Shown: positions 45,326 through 54,390, counted from the first letter of the stretch. The stretch: DNA of 64,000 nucleotides from Neorhizobium huautlense (GCF_030811685.1 NZ_JAUSRF010000002.1:248001-312000), one strand, 5' to 3'. Program-made: numbers and translations. Notes: generated by a model not told the origin, from the sequence alone.

Positions 45326-46237
45326 TCAGGATGCTGCGGCAGCTTTCCAGAGCATGGCGATGATCCGGCTTTCCTCTTCGCCATCATCGGCAAATACGGA
45401 GTCGGCCATCCGTAGTGCCTGATGTCGCAGCGCCTGCTGTTTGGATATCACAGCGCCCAGAAGCCGCGCCATCGTATCGCCATCGCCAAACAGCTCCGGC
45501 TGTTCGTTGATCAGCTGTGTCAGCACCGAAAGATCGTGTTCGTGGCCGAGAATTTCGACCAGCACCTTCGCGTCGTCGTGCTTGGCGCGCATCGCCGATG
45601 GCCAGAGGTCGCGCAGCAGCGACAGATGCATCCAGTAGATCTGGCCGGATTTGCGCAATTCATGAAAGACGTCGGCTTCCGGCTGGGCATGGCATGCGGC
45701 AAGCGCCGATGCGGCCGCATTGCGCTGCTTGCGCCATGCCTTGCCAAGGCATTTTGCCGCCTTGGCGGCGCTGTCGCCGAGATCGAGTGTCTGCAACGCA
45801 TCGATGGCCGCCCGACCTTCCGCGATGGCGGCTGTGATTTTTTCCTCAAGATCGGTTTCGTCCGCCACGATCCGATCGCGGCGTTCGATCAGCGCATTGG
45901 AGGCGAAGGTGAGCGCGGCGATCTCTTCCGCCGATGTTGCATCGCTCACCAGATATTCGGTGGTTTCGATCAGGGCCGTGGCATCGCGGGCGGTCGACAG
46001 CGATTTGGCGATATCGCGGATGCGGGCGTTTTCGACCTTGCGAAACGCCTTGGCATCCGGTTCGATCAGCCGGTAGAGCGCGCGCACCCGCTTGAACCGC
46101 TTGCGGGCATCGTGGATCGCCTTGTGCTGGCCGTCCGGCTGCTCTTCCAACAGGGTGACGGCACGGCCAAGCTGCTTTTCCGCAACCGCGCGAATCTCCT
46201 GTGTGAGCGGTTCAGAGGGGCGGATTCGATAGGCCAT
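45326..46237 (-). CDS. CHAD domain protein
   Basis: The 303-residue, all-helical protein has two four-helix halves rich in conserved His, Arg and Lys, with [17 protein letters not shown] (about 42-58) and [19 protein letters not shown] (about 191-209) as the CHAD hallmarks. CHAD domains bind inorganic polyphosphate and often accompany CYTH triphosphatases. The start overlaps the CYTH gene end by 26 bp, so the two are coupled. Many organisms fuse the two domains; here they are separate. Confidence 0.9.
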   Translation of the reverse strand: MAYRIRPSEPLTQEIRAVAEKQLGRAVTLLEEQPDGQHKAIHDARKRFKRVRALYRLIEPDAKAFRKVENARIRDIAKSLSTARDATALIETTEYLVSDATSAEEIAALTFASNALIERRDRIVADETDLEEKITAAIAEGRAAIDALQTLDLGDSAAKAAKCLGKAWRKQRNAAASALAACHAQPEADVFHELRKSGQIYWMHLSLLRDLWPSAMRAKHDDAKVLVEILGHEHDLSVLTQLINEQPELFGDGDTMARLLGAVISKQQALRHQALRMADSVFADDGEEESRIIAMLWKAAAAS

Positions 46238-46712
46238 GGCCCAACTCCGCGCTCAGATCCTCGTTCGTCGCCATTGCCATGTTGGAATAACGCTTGTCGC
46301 CGGTCACCTCGCGGCCAAGCCATGCGGGCAGGTCCGGCCGGTCTTCGGTGGATTGCATCTCCACTTCGGCAACGATCAGGCCGTGATAGAAACCGGCGAA
46401 TTCGTCGACCTCGAAGGTGAAGCCGCGATACTCCACCTTGTGGCGGGTCTTTTCCAGAACGATGCCGATCGCCGCCTGCATCAGTTCCTCGGCGTCTGCG
46501 ACCGGAATGTCGTATTCGAACTCGTCGCGCACCAGGAGGTCGCGGCCGATCTTGATCGTCAGGCGGGCGCTGCTACCGTCGATGATGCGCACACGGATCG
46601 AGCGATCGTCGCCGGTCGCGATATAGGCCTGCAGAAACGTATTCGTGGCGCTGACGCCGGCCTTCCAGCCATCATTGTCTACCAGAAACTTGCGCTCGAT
46701 TTCCTTGGCCAT
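46212..46712 (-). CDS. CYTH domain triphosphatase
   Basis: The 166-residue protein starts with EIERKFLV, the ExExK metal-binding motif (residues 4-8) of the CYTH family, and has alternating charged beta strands (IRVRII, LTIKIG, FTFEVDEF, IVAEVEM) as in the triphosphate tunnel. ATG 46712 has a GGGGTAGAG site; the longer frame to 46847 adds no domain. It is followed by a CHAD gene. Family members hydrolyse inorganic tripolyphosphate or act on nucleotides. Confidence 0.9.
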   Translation of the reverse strand: MAKEIERKFLVDNDGWKAGVSATNTFLQAYIATGDDRSIRVRIIDGSSARLTIKIGRDLLVRDEFEYDIPVADAEELMQAAIGIVLEKTRHKVEYRGFTFEVDEFAGFYHGLIVAEVEMQSTEDRPDLPAWLGREVTGDKRYSNMAMATNEDLSAELGHGLSNPPL

Positions 46713-46856
46713 CTCTACCCCGTTTGTTGACAGCAAACCTATGGCAATGCGACACTTTCGACCAGCCCCGCATTGTGTCGCAACGGCATTTTCTCTCGAC
46801 ATCGTCAGGTGTGGGGAGTATTTCAAAGCCCACTTTAATCGTTTCAAACGGATAAG

Positions 46857-47498
46857 ATGATGAGCGGTAAGACAGAAAAAGTCCTTTCCATCCTCAAGCT
46901 GCAGCCGGTCGTTCCGGTGCTGATCGTGGACGACGCGAAATCGGCGGTGAACCTTGCCAAGGCGCTGGTTGCCGGTGGTCTGCGCGCCATCGAGATCACG
47001 CTGCGCACCCCGGCAGCGCTCGACGCCATCAAGGCCGTAGCCGCCGAAGTGGAAGGCGCCAATGTCGGTGCCGGCACCATCCTGAACTCCAGGGATTACG
47101 AAGCAGCCGTCAAGGCCGGCTCCACCTTCATCGTGTCGCCCGGTGTTTCGCCGAGCGTGCTGTCTGCCGCCAACGATAGCGCCGTTCCGCTGCTTCCGGG
47201 CACGGCCACGCCGAGCGACGTCATGACGCTGCGCGAAGCCGGTTATGACGTGATGAAATTTTTCCCCGCCGAACAGAACGGTGGCGCCGCCATGCTGAAG
47301 GCATGGTCCTCGCCGCTTGCCGGCACGCTGTTTTGCCCAACCGGCGGCATTTCGCTGAAGAATGCCAAGGATTACCTGTCGCTGCCCAACGTCGTCTGCG
47401 TTGGCGGTTCCTGGGTTGCCCCGAAGGAACTGATCGAGGCCGGTGACTGGGTCGGCATCACCAAGCTTGCTTCGGAAGCCTTTGCGCTGAAGGCCTGA
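46857..47498 (+). CDS. eda: 2-dehydro-3-deoxyphosphogluconate (KDPG) aldolase
   Basis: The enzyme splits KDPG to pyruvate and glyceraldehyde-3-phosphate, the last step of the Entner-Doudoroff pathway. The frame opens with two Met codons; counted from the second (46860) the Schiff-base Lys133 lies in VMKFFPAE and Glu45 in EITLRTP, exactly as in E. coli Eda. The 212-213 residue length is typical. Inverted TGCGACAC/GTGTCGCA arms (46748-46755, 46775-46782) lie in its promoter. Confidence 0.95.
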   Translation: MMSGKTEKVLSILKLQPVVPVLIVDDAKSAVNLAKALVAGGLRAIEITLRTPAALDAIKAVAAEVEGANVGAGTILNSRDYEAAVKAGSTFIVSPGVSPSVLSAANDSAVPLLPGTATPSDVMTLREAGYDVMKFFPAEQNGGAAMLKAWSSPLAGTLFCPTGGISLKNAKDYLSLPNVVCVGGSWVAPKELIEAGDWVGITKLASEAFALKA

Positions 47499-47511
47499 GC
47501 CGAATGATTTT

Positions 47512-47544
47512 CATGAGGCGGTCCGCCATGCGGGCCGCTTCATG
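47512..47544 (+). terminator. Terminator behind eda
   Basis: CATGAGGCGGTCCG pairs with CGGGCCGCTTCATG (two G-T pairs), followed by ACATTTTCGTC and a longer T-run. Confidence 0.75.
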
Positions 47545-47621
47545 ACATTTTCGTCATCTTTTTTGATTTCGGCGCAGCAATCCCTATCTCCGGGTCAGTG
47601 TTTCACGATCAGGAGATTTGA

Positions 47622-48335
47622 ATGTTCGACGCCAAGAAGCTTCTAGACCAGTTCCTCGGTTCGCAGGTGCCCGGTCTTTCGGGAAGCGTTCGTGACCGGG
47701 CAGGCCAGTTCGGCGATATCGCGAAGAACAATCCCCTGAAGTCGGCAGGTCTCGCCGCTGCCATTCTCGGCACCAAGACCGGCCGCAAGCTGGCCGGCAA
47801 TGTGGCGACGATTGGTGGTATCGCTGCTGTCGCCGGCCTCGGTTACCTCGCCTACAAGAATTACCAGTCGGGCAAGGCACCGGAAGCCGCCCCGCAGCCG
47901 ACACCGGCCAGCAACCAGCCGATCGCCCTGCCGCCGCCGGACAGCGCCTTCAGCCTGGAATCACCGCAGCTTTCCAACGATTTTGCCCTGACGCTGATCC
48001 GCGCCATGATCGCCGCCGCCAAGGCAGACGGCCATATCGATGCTAGCGAACGTGCCAACATCATGGAAAAGGTTCATGAAGTCGATCTCGGCTCGGAAGC
48101 CGAAGCCTTCATCCGCGATGAACTGGCAAACCCGGTCGATATCGATGAGCTTGTTGCCGCAGCCCGCACGGAAGAACAGAAGGTCGAGCTTTATACCGCG
48201 ACCCGCCTGACCATCGAGCCGGATACGCGCGCCGAGCGCGGTTATCTCGATCTGCTCGCCGGCCGTCTCAACCTGCCGGATGCGCTGGTCGATCATATCG
48301 ATGCGACCGTGTCTGCGGCCAAGGTTCAGGCCTGA
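47622..48335 (+). CDS. DUF533/YebE-type protein with TerB-like domain
   Basis: The 237-residue protein has a Gly/Ala-rich segment with a hydrophobic part (about 40-85, GRKLAGNVATIGGIAAVAGLGYLAY), a Pro-rich linker and a C-terminal TerB-like helical domain (about 115-235, with LIRAMIAAAKADGHIDASER; Asp and His are the usual metal-binding spots). This fits DUF533 proteins such as YebE. An AGGAG site precedes ATG 47622. Function unknown, possibly envelope stress or tellurite-related. Confidence 0.85.
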   Translation: MFDAKKLLDQFLGSQVPGLSGSVRDRAGQFGDIAKNNPLKSAGLAAAILGTKTGRKLAGNVATIGGIAAVAGLGYLAYKNYQSGKAPEAAPQPTPASNQPIALPPPDSAFSLESPQLSNDFALTLIRAMIAAAKADGHIDASERANIMEKVHEVDLGSEAEAFIRDELANPVDIDELVAAARTEEQKVELYTATRLTIEPDTRAERGYLDLLAGRLNLPDALVDHIDATVSAAKVQA

Positions 48336-48360
48336 TCAAGACCGGTTGCCGGACATGAAA

Positions 48361-48391
48361 AAGGCCTCCCGCGTGTGTCGCGGGAGGCCTT
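48361..48391. terminator. Bidirectional terminator between the DUF533 gene and its convergent neighbour
   Basis: AAGGCCTCCCGCG and CGCGGGAGGCCTT form a perfect 13-bp stem around TGTGT, with A/T-rich flanks on both sides. Confidence 0.9.
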
Positions 48392-48407
48392 GTCTTATTG
48401 TGTCAGC

Positions 48408-49343
48408 TCAAAGCTTGATTTCGAGCTTCAGCGAATAGTTGGAAAAATCCTGAAACGCGCCGGGGTTCTTGAACGTGGAGGCCGGAAGCGCGGTCGGCGG
48501 ACGATTGTCCGGGCGCCACGATGCCGTCAGCGTCATTTCCTTGTTGATGTTCCAGGCGAGATCGACTTCGCTGGTCTTGACGCCGCCATTGTTGGTGTGG
48601 CGCGCGGAAGCTGAAACATCGGCATAGCCGACGCCGGCGCGGTAGCCCATATTGCTGCCATTGCCGTTGCGATCCATGCCGACGAAACCGGTCAGCTTGT
48701 CGTTGCGCGCCTTGATGTCGTAGGACTGTCTGGTAACGCGATTGTTGAAATCGGTTTCGACGCTTGTGCTGAAATCCACGTATTTCTTGGGGTCATTGGC
48801 CGCCGGATCATCGCTGATGCGGAAACCGAAATCGTAGACGATCTTCCTGTCGCCGACGTAAACGCCACCGCGCGGATTGGTGCCGTTCGTTGCCACGCCC
48901 AGCACGCCAGAACTCTTGGCGTCAGGCTTGATGCGGCGTTCGGAATTTTTCAGAAGGCCGGCCAGGATCTTTTCCTGTGCCGTGGTCGGTGCCTTCGGTT
49001 TGCCGTCGATATCGAAGGCACCCATCATGGTGCGATAGGTGCCGTTGATGCGGCTGTTGACGGCGAAGATCGTCGTGCCGTCGTCGGTAATGCCGGCCAC
49101 GCCTTCGTAATGCGAGCCCTTGAGGCTGTATTTGCCGCCGCACTGGAACTGGCTGTTCAGATAGCTGTCATCGGCCGAATAACCGTCAAAGGTAATGCCG
49201 GTTGCTGTCGCGCCCGGGCCGCAGCCGCTCAAGACAGGGTTGACGTTGAGATTGATCTCGCGAAAACCTTGGGGCGCTTTCGACTGCTGCTTTGGGGCTT
49301 GGGTCGCAAGCTTTGCGTCCCTCATTGCTGATCCTGGTCCCAT
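48408..49343 (-). CDS. Hypothetical protein with Gly/Asn-rich beta-strand repeats
   Basis: I do not recognise this 311-residue protein. It has no clear signal peptide or membrane helix. Two Cys (SGCGPG and FQCGGK) lie in the first 75 residues. The C-terminal half has alternating strands (VDFSTSVETDFNNRVTRQSY, then TLTASW and YSLKLEIKL at the end) as in beta-barrel or beta-solenoid proteins, and it ends in an outer-membrane-like hydrophobic strand. The start at 49343 has a weak site; ATG 49325 has CCAGGAT upstream and is an alternative. It stands alone behind a bidirectional terminator. Confidence 0.6.
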   Translation of the reverse strand: MGPGSAMRDAKLATQAPKQQSKAPQGFREINLNVNPVLSGCGPGATATGITFDGYSADDSYLNSQFQCGGKYSLKGSHYEGVAGITDDGTTIFAVNSRINGTYRTMMGAFDIDGKPKAPTTAQEKILAGLLKNSERRIKPDAKSSGVLGVATNGTNPRGGVYVGDRKIVYDFGFRISDDPAANDPKKYVDFSTSVETDFNNRVTRQSYDIKARNDKLTGFVGMDRNGNGSNMGYRAGVGYADVSASARHTNNGGVKTSEVDLAWNINKEMTLTASWRPDNRPPTALPASTFKNPGAFQDFSNYSLKLEIKL

Positions 49344-49591
49344 CGTGTTTCCCGTCCGTTTCTGTTGATCGAATGAGCGAAAATATCTTTCGTAAGCGCC
49401 GGCCGGTCGTTGCCGTCGGCTAAGATGACAGTCATTTGATTTTGTTCAACGGTGCGCAAATTAGGTTCCTTGCCCCGTTTGTCCACCCCAAAACGAAGCG
49501 GGAAAATACCCTGATTGCCCTTCGACCGCTTTGCCGTTGCCTTTCGCAGGACCCTCGCTTAGCTTCCCAAAGATCAATTGCAGAGGCATTC

Positions 49592-50284
49592 ATGCGCGAT
49601 CTTTCCAGCTACAAGCCAGCCGCTCCGGCGCCCGTCACGCTCAAGGGCCGTTTCGTCACCCTCGAGCCTTATGATCGGGCAAAACATCTGGCGGACCTGT
49701 GGGAAGCGCTGGGTGGCGCGGATGCCATCAACGAGTTGATCCGCTACTTCCCCAACGACCATTACGACACCCCGGAAGCGTTTGGCGCATGGCTGGACAA
49801 TGTGCGTGACAAATCCAGCTTCGTGACGCTGGTCGCCCGCGAAAACGCCGGTGGCAAAGTGGTCGGCATGGCAAGCTACATGCGGCCTGACCCGAAAAAC
49901 GGCGTGGTCGAGGTGGGCTCCGTGGCGCATGGCGTGGCGATGAAACGTTCGCCGATGTCGACCGAACTGCATTACCTGATGGCGAAACACGTGTTCGAGG
50001 GGCTGGATTACCGCCGTTACGAATGGAAGTGCCATAACGAAAACGAACCGAGCAAGGTGACGGCCAAACGTTACGGCTTTTCGTTCGAGGGCGTTTTTCG
50101 GCAGCACCTGATTTCGCGTGGTGAAAACCGCGATACCGCATGGTTTTCGATGATCGACAGTGAATGGCCGGTGATCGGAAAGGCTTTTGAGGCTTGGCTT
50201 GCGCCGGAAAATTTTGACGCAGAAGGCCAGCAGAAACGCAAGCTGGAAGATATTCGCGCCGAGATCGCAAAGGTGACCGCATGA
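49592..50284 (+). CDS. GNAT-family acetyltransferase
   Basis: The 230-residue protein is of the RimJ/RimL-like GNAT group. The opening LKGRFVTLEPYDRAKH (about 17-32), GKVVGMASYMR (about 89-99), RYEWKCHNENEPSKVTAKRY (about 150-169) and GFSFEGVFR are the standard landmarks of this acetyl-CoA enzyme. The start ATG 49592 has AGAGG upstream; a longer frame reaches 49436 without family sequence. Its stop overlaps the next gene by 4 bp. The acceptor is unknown. Confidence 0.9.
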   Translation: MRDLSSYKPAAPAPVTLKGRFVTLEPYDRAKHLADLWEALGGADAINELIRYFPNDHYDTPEAFGAWLDNVRDKSSFVTLVARENAGGKVVGMASYMRPDPKNGVVEVGSVAHGVAMKRSPMSTELHYLMAKHVFEGLDYRRYEWKCHNENEPSKVTAKRYGFSFEGVFRQHLISRGENRDTAWFSMIDSEWPVIGKAFEAWLAPENFDAEGQQKRKLEDIRAEIAKVTA

Positions 50285-50487
50285 CGCCCGAAGCGAAATC
50301 GCAGGCGATTGCCGCCGCCCTCATTCTCGGCGGCGCCATGGTGGTGATCTATTTCATGCCGTCGCTGGTGCTGTGGATCGGCGGTTTTTCGCCGGTGCTT
50401 GCGGTCATCGTCGGCACGCTGCTGATCCTCTGCTTTTTCTGGATCTTTTGGCTGCGGGCAAAGTATCAGCGTCGGCGGGATCGTTAG
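50281..50487 (+). CDS. Small two-span membrane protein, unknown
   Basis: The 68-residue protein has two hydrophobic segments (about 8-30 and 34-56) and a strongly basic tail (RAKYQRRRDR). The start overlaps the acetyltransferase stop as ATGA, so it is co-translated. Its end overlaps by 4 bp the end of a convergent gene. It is a short membrane protein of unknown role. Confidence 0.7.
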   Translation: MTPEAKSQAIAAALILGGAMVVIYFMPSLVLWIGGFSPVLAVIVGTLLILCFFWIFWLRAKYQRRRDR

Positions 50488-51035
50488 AGACTTGTGGCGA
50501 AGAGATAGCCCCATGCGAGGCTGACAAGGCCGGCAAAGATGACATTGTTGATCGGGGTTTCGGCGGCGTCTCGATAATAAGGCACGACCAACAACAGTGC
50601 AAAAACTACCGCAAAACCCACGAGCAGGCCGACCTTTAAGCTGAGTGAAATCAGAATAAAGGCGACGAACGAGACGGGTACACACAATACAATGATGGAC
50701 TGTTCGGCGCGGCGATAATCTTCCCAGTTCCGATTGGGGAACAAACGGCGGCGCATGCGCACGCGGATTTTTTTCAGCTTCCAGCAGAAGCCGGCTACGA
50801 AGGCGTCGTTTCCTTTCCAGCTGCGCGCCCATGCCTTGCCAAGCAGCAGGCACACGAGCTGGAATCCCGCCCATGCCAGCCAGTAAGGTCCAGCCTTCTC
50901 AAGATCGGGCAGTCCGCCCATTGCAAGTGAATTGCCGCCGATAAAGCCAGCCACCATAATGACGGCGACGGCCAGTCTCGACAGCCATTGCCGTGCGAGC
51001 GAATGTGCCTGTGCCGGTCCTGTCGCCGCGCTCAT
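50484..51035 (-). CDS. Hypothetical membrane protein, 183 aa
   Basis: The protein has about four hydrophobic segments (about 20-40, 50-70, 113-150, 162-180) separated by a basic loop (KLKKIRVRMRRRLFPNRNWEDYRRAEQ, of which the first part is the most basic). I do not recognise the family. It converges on, and overlaps by four bases, the small membrane gene. Function unknown. Confidence 0.65.
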   Translation of the reverse strand: MSAATGPAQAHSLARQWLSRLAVAVIMVAGFIGGNSLAMGGLPDLEKAGPYWLAWAGFQLVCLLLGKAWARSWKGNDAFVAGFCWKLKKIRVRMRRRLFPNRNWEDYRRAEQSIIVLCVPVSFVAFILISLSLKVGLLVGFAVVFALLLVVPYYRDAAETPINNVIFAGLVSLAWGYLFATSL

Positions 51036-51093
51036 TGTCTCATGCCCTGGTCTCCCCTCGGCAATATGGCTGCGCTGCCGGAGAAGTCGAGCC

Positions 51094-52113
51094 TCACACC
51101 TGTAGCGAGGCGCCCAGCAACGATAGGCCCATCAGCACGAGGAAGAGGGCGGCGACGATCTCGACGCCGAGCGTGATTTTTTGCGCGCGGTTGGAGCCCG
51201 TACCGGCGAAACGAACCGCAAGGTCCTTTGCCGTCACGGCAAGTGTGGCAAGGATGGAGACGGTGATGGCGGTGCCGATCGACATGGCGAGCACCGAAAG
51301 CGCGCCGCCGAGATAAAGCCCGTTCAGAAGCGAAAAGGTCATCACCAGAATGGCGCCGGAGCAGGGGCGCATGCCGACGGCCAGGATCGCCGACCATGCT
51401 TCGTGCAGGCTGAAATCCTTGGATCCCATGGCTGCGGCATCCGGCATGTGCATCTGTCCGCAATCGGCGCAGACATTGCCGGGTTCCAGATCGTCATGAC
51501 TATGCACTTCGACCGCTTCGAAACGCAGGCCGGTCGGGCCGGTGGGGGCGGCCATGGCGAGGCCTTGCAGAGGCACAGTGCGGCGCAGCGACCAGATTTT
51601 TCGCGTCAGCAGCCAGAGGCCGAATAGCGCGATCATGGCAAAACTTGCGACCTCCATCGCCCATGTGGCGCGGGTCAGCGTGATGCCGGTGCCGCGCAGG
51701 GCAAAATAGGCGACGACAACCAAGAGGATGGCCGCAACGCCCTGCAGCAGCGCCGAAAGGAAGGAGATCGCCATGCCACGTTTCAGCGCGGTTTCGTTGG
51801 CGATCATGTAGGAGGAAATGACAGCCTTGCCGTGGCCGGGGCCGGCAGCGTGGAAAACACCATAGGCAAACGAGAGGCCGATCAGGCCGGACAGTGCCCA
51901 AGGGTCTTCGCGCATCGCCTTCAATGCGCCTGTCAGGGAGCGGTAGAAACTCTGCTGGTAGGTGTTGATCCACTGGAAATAGGGTGCCAGCGGTCCGCCG
52001 ACGGAAAAGCTGGGCTCGGCCGAGCCGACGCCGAGCGGAGACTGGGCGTGGGCGGCCGTGGCGATCAACAGCGTGCCGAAAACGATGAGCGCGAGGCTGC
52101 GCAGGCTCAGCAT
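51094..52113 (-). CDS. NicO/RcnA-type nickel/cobalt transporter
   Basis: The 339-residue membrane protein has a signal-like N-terminus (about 1-23), six or more hydrophobic segments and the family hallmark FHAAGPGHGKAVISSY (about 88-103). A cytoplasmic loop (about 195-235) carries HSHDD, CADC and HMPD, ligands that could sense or bind metal. NicO proteins export or import Ni/Co. The start overlaps the upstream DUF1007 gene by 7 bp. That pairing is common and suggests a joint metal-handling unit. Confidence 0.88.
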   Translation of the reverse strand: MLSLRSLALIVFGTLLIATAAHAQSPLGVGSAEPSFSVGGPLAPYFQWINTYQQSFYRSLTGALKAMREDPWALSGLIGLSFAYGVFHAAGPGHGKAVISSYMIANETALKRGMAISFLSALLQGVAAILLVVVAYFALRGTGITLTRATWAMEVASFAMIALFGLWLLTRKIWSLRRTVPLQGLAMAAPTGPTGLRFEAVEVHSHDDLEPGNVCADCGQMHMPDAAAMGSKDFSLHEAWSAILAVGMRPCSGAILVMTFSLLNGLYLGGALSVLAMSIGTAITVSILATLAVTAKDLAVRFAGTGSNRAQKITLGVEIVAALFLVLMGLSLLGASLQV

Positions 52114-52751
52114 GTCACCTCCATGCGGGTTGCGAACAGTTTGGTCATGTCGGTGCCTGTCGGGTCGTTGAAGAAGGCGTCGGTCAGCGTGTCCTTGTTC
52201 GACGCGATCACCTCGTCCGGATCGGGGCGCACCACGGTATGCTTGCAGGCGGCAAATGCCTTGCCTTCGACCTTCAGGTCATTATCCGTCGGGAAATTGA
52301 CGGCGGTGTACATGGATGGGTCATAGATGCCGAAGGCGAGCTTGCCCTTGAGCGGCACCGGCCTCGATGGTTTGATGGCAAAAATGACATGGATCTGGCC
52401 GTGCTGCCAGGACACATGAATAATGCCCGGCTTGGCGACCGGCACGTCCTTTCCATCGACCGAGATGGTGGTGAAATAATTGAAATCCTCCATCGAGGCG
52501 CGCATGACCTCTCCGAGTTCGGCCAGTTCCTCATTGTCGAGCTTCAGGTCGGAATTCTTGTCGAAATCGAGCAGCACACTGGAGGAAAACACCTCGTCGA
52601 ATCGCCAGACATTGCGCAACTCGGCCAGGTGGCCGTCTTCAGTCGCGACCGCTTCCAGTCTGGCATCCAGAAAGATATGCGGGTGCGCCAGAGCGGGCAG
52701 GGGCAGGGCACAGAGTGCGGCAGCCGTCGATATCGCGCGAAGAATTTTCAT
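52107..52751 (-). CDS. DUF1007 periplasmic protein
   Basis: The 214-residue protein has a signal peptide ending at ALAHPHIF (cleavage about residue 22) and the HPH motif right after it that marks DUF1007. The rest is beta-rich with an acidic DFDKNSDLKLDNEEL (about 62-76), similar to a calcium-binding loop. It overlaps the NicO transporter gene by 7 bp and is probably its periplasmic partner. DUF1007 proteins are usually found next to NicO or zinc transporters. Confidence 0.88.
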   Translation of the reverse strand: MKILRAISTAAALCALPLPALAHPHIFLDARLEAVATEDGHLAELRNVWRFDEVFSSSVLLDFDKNSDLKLDNEELAELGEVMRASMEDFNYFTTISVDGKDVPVAKPGIIHVSWQHGQIHVIFAIKPSRPVPLKGKLAFGIYDPSMYTAVNFPTDNDLKVEGKAFAACKHTVVRPDPDEVIASNKDTLTDAFFNDPTGTDMTKLFATRMEVTC

Positions 52752-52875
52752 GTCTGCTTATCTTTGCCCAAAATGATGCGGCCTGATCAAGGCCAGTGGA
52801 GTGACCCGCAAATAAGACGGAATTTCGGCTCCCTGATGACAGTCGTGTTATCGCTTCGACATCATGCCCTTTTGG

Positions 52876-53772
52876 TCATGCCTGAGCCTTGCGGAACCAT
52901 GCGGTGAGAAAATCCACGAAGCTGCGCACCTTGGCCGGCAGGTAGCGGCGGTGCGGATAAACCGCATAGATGCCGCGGTCCTTGACGATATAGTCGTCGA
53001 ACAGCGTCACCAGTTCGCCGGACTGGATATGGGGAGCCACGATGAAATCCGGCACGATGGCAGCACCGAGACCGGCCTGTGCGGCGCGCAGCGTTGCCTG
53101 CGGGCTGTTGACCTCGATGGGACCTGCAACCGGCACGGACAGCGCACCGCCATTCGGATCCTGAAAACGGATATTGTTGTGCGAGCGCGTATTGGTGTCG
53201 ACGATAAAGGGTTTGCCCGTCAGGTCGCTCGGGTGATCGAACGGGCCGAAGCGGGCAACGAAATCCGGCGTGGCGACGGCATAGACCCGGAAATCCGAGA
53301 GTTTTCGCGCAATCAGTCCTGAATCTTCGAGGCGGGTGATTCGGATGGCGAGATCGAAACTTTCCTCGATCAGGTCGACAAAACGATCCTCGGCGACGAT
53401 TTCCAGCGCGATTTCCGGGTTGGCGGCGGCAAAATCGATCAGCGACTGGCCGACCGGCGCATCGATGAAGGTGCGCGGCACCGACACGCGGATGCGGCCC
53501 TTGAGATCGGCATTGTTCTCGCGCACGAGGTCGGCGAGGTTGTCGATTTCCTTCAAAATGTCGGCAGCAGTGCGGAAATAGGTGTGGCCTGCTTCCGTCA
53601 GCGAAAACTGGCGGGTCGTACGATTGAGCAGAAGCGCGCCAAGATCGTCTTCCAGCTCGCGCACATATTTCGACAGAAGCGCCTTGGAGCGGCCGGTGCG
53701 GCGGGCGGCGGCGGAAAAACCTTCCGCTTCGACCACGTCGATAAAGGCGCGCATGCGGGTGAGTGTATCCAT
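52876..53772 (-). CDS. LysR-family transcriptional regulator
   Basis: The 298-residue protein has the LysR winged helix at about residues 4-60 (AFIDVVEAEGFSAAARRTGRS, here cut to VVEAEGFSAAARRTGRS) and a substrate-binding domain from about 88. It resembles the CrgA/DsdC-like subgroup with MDTLTRMRAF at the start. ATG 53772 is preferred over 53817 because LysR proteins begin this way. No gene adjoins it divergently within 600 bp except the leader of the decarboxylase gene, so its target is unclear. Confidence 0.88.
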   Translation of the reverse strand: MDTLTRMRAFIDVVEAEGFSAAARRTGRSKALLSKYVRELEDDLGALLLNRTTRQFSLTEAGHTYFRTAADILKEIDNLADLVRENNADLKGRIRVSVPRTFIDAPVGQSLIDFAAANPEIALEIVAEDRFVDLIEESFDLAIRITRLEDSGLIARKLSDFRVYAVATPDFVARFGPFDHPSDLTGKPFIVDTNTRSHNNIRFQDPNGGALSVPVAGPIEVNSPQATLRAAQAGLGAAIVPDFIVAPHIQSGELVTLFDDYIVKDRGIYAVYPHRRYLPAKVRSFVDFLTAWFRKAQA

Positions 53773-54029
53773 CGAAGTGTTTGCTCCGGTTCGCAAATTG
53801 GCGTTCACGGCCAGCAAGACGTCAGCCGGCCCGGAAACACAAGGGGTTCGTTTTCATATGCCTGTCTAATTTCGCCCCATTATTCATGCAAATTCTCCCT
53901 GCCTGCGCTTGTTCAAGAATTTTGGCCAAGGTTCAAAAAACCGCTTGATTATGACAGCGAATATTCTTATCTCCCGCCTTGCCCAAAGTCGCACGTGCCC
54001 ATGGGTGTCCGCCGACCCTCGAATTGAGA
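53773..54029. other. Promoter-containing gap before the decarboxylase leader
   Basis: This stretch holds no ORF I can support. Near 53946 a TTGATT element with an AT-rich TATTCTTAT downstream (about 53961-53970) could be the promoter of the leader RNA. Nothing else stands out. Confidence 0.4.
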
Positions 54030-54390
54030 TTTATCTCTAAGGTGAGGTCATCGGTAAGGTACCTGGAACTAACCCCTCCAGTCGCTATTCCGGCCAACCG
54101 GGAAATGCGAGGACGCCTGAAGCAACGACGGTGCGGGCCTTTTAAGTCTCTGCATGCTTTCCATCAGCATGCAATTCTGTAGAGGCACACCTGAATTGCC
54201 GGAAGTGCGGTAGGGACAACCCTCCAATCAATGGCAGACAAAGCGGATCAAAGCTCTTGGCAGGGCGTTGGTCCATCGATCGCGCGTTTGAGCGTGCAAG
54301 GTATCGGCATCTCCAAAGGCCGGTGCTGGCGCATACTCATTACGTCCTTTGTCCTCTTGCCGGAGCGTGGTGCTCCAGAGGGTTTGAACG
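54030..54390 (+). ncRNA. speF-type leader RNA of the ornithine decarboxylase gene
   Basis: A long untranslated region of about 360 bases precedes the decarboxylase. It contains conserved-looking GGTAAGGTACCTGGAACTAA and CCCCTCCAGTCGC stretches, and a perfect hairpin TGCATGCT/AGCATGCA (54151-54173). A further short stem, GGAGC-GTGGT-GCTCC (54362-54376), lies just before the ribosome site. The location and sequence style fit the speF RNA motif known from alphaproteobacteria, a cis-regulatory element upstream of speF. I judge this by memory of the family, not by alignment. Confidence 0.7.
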
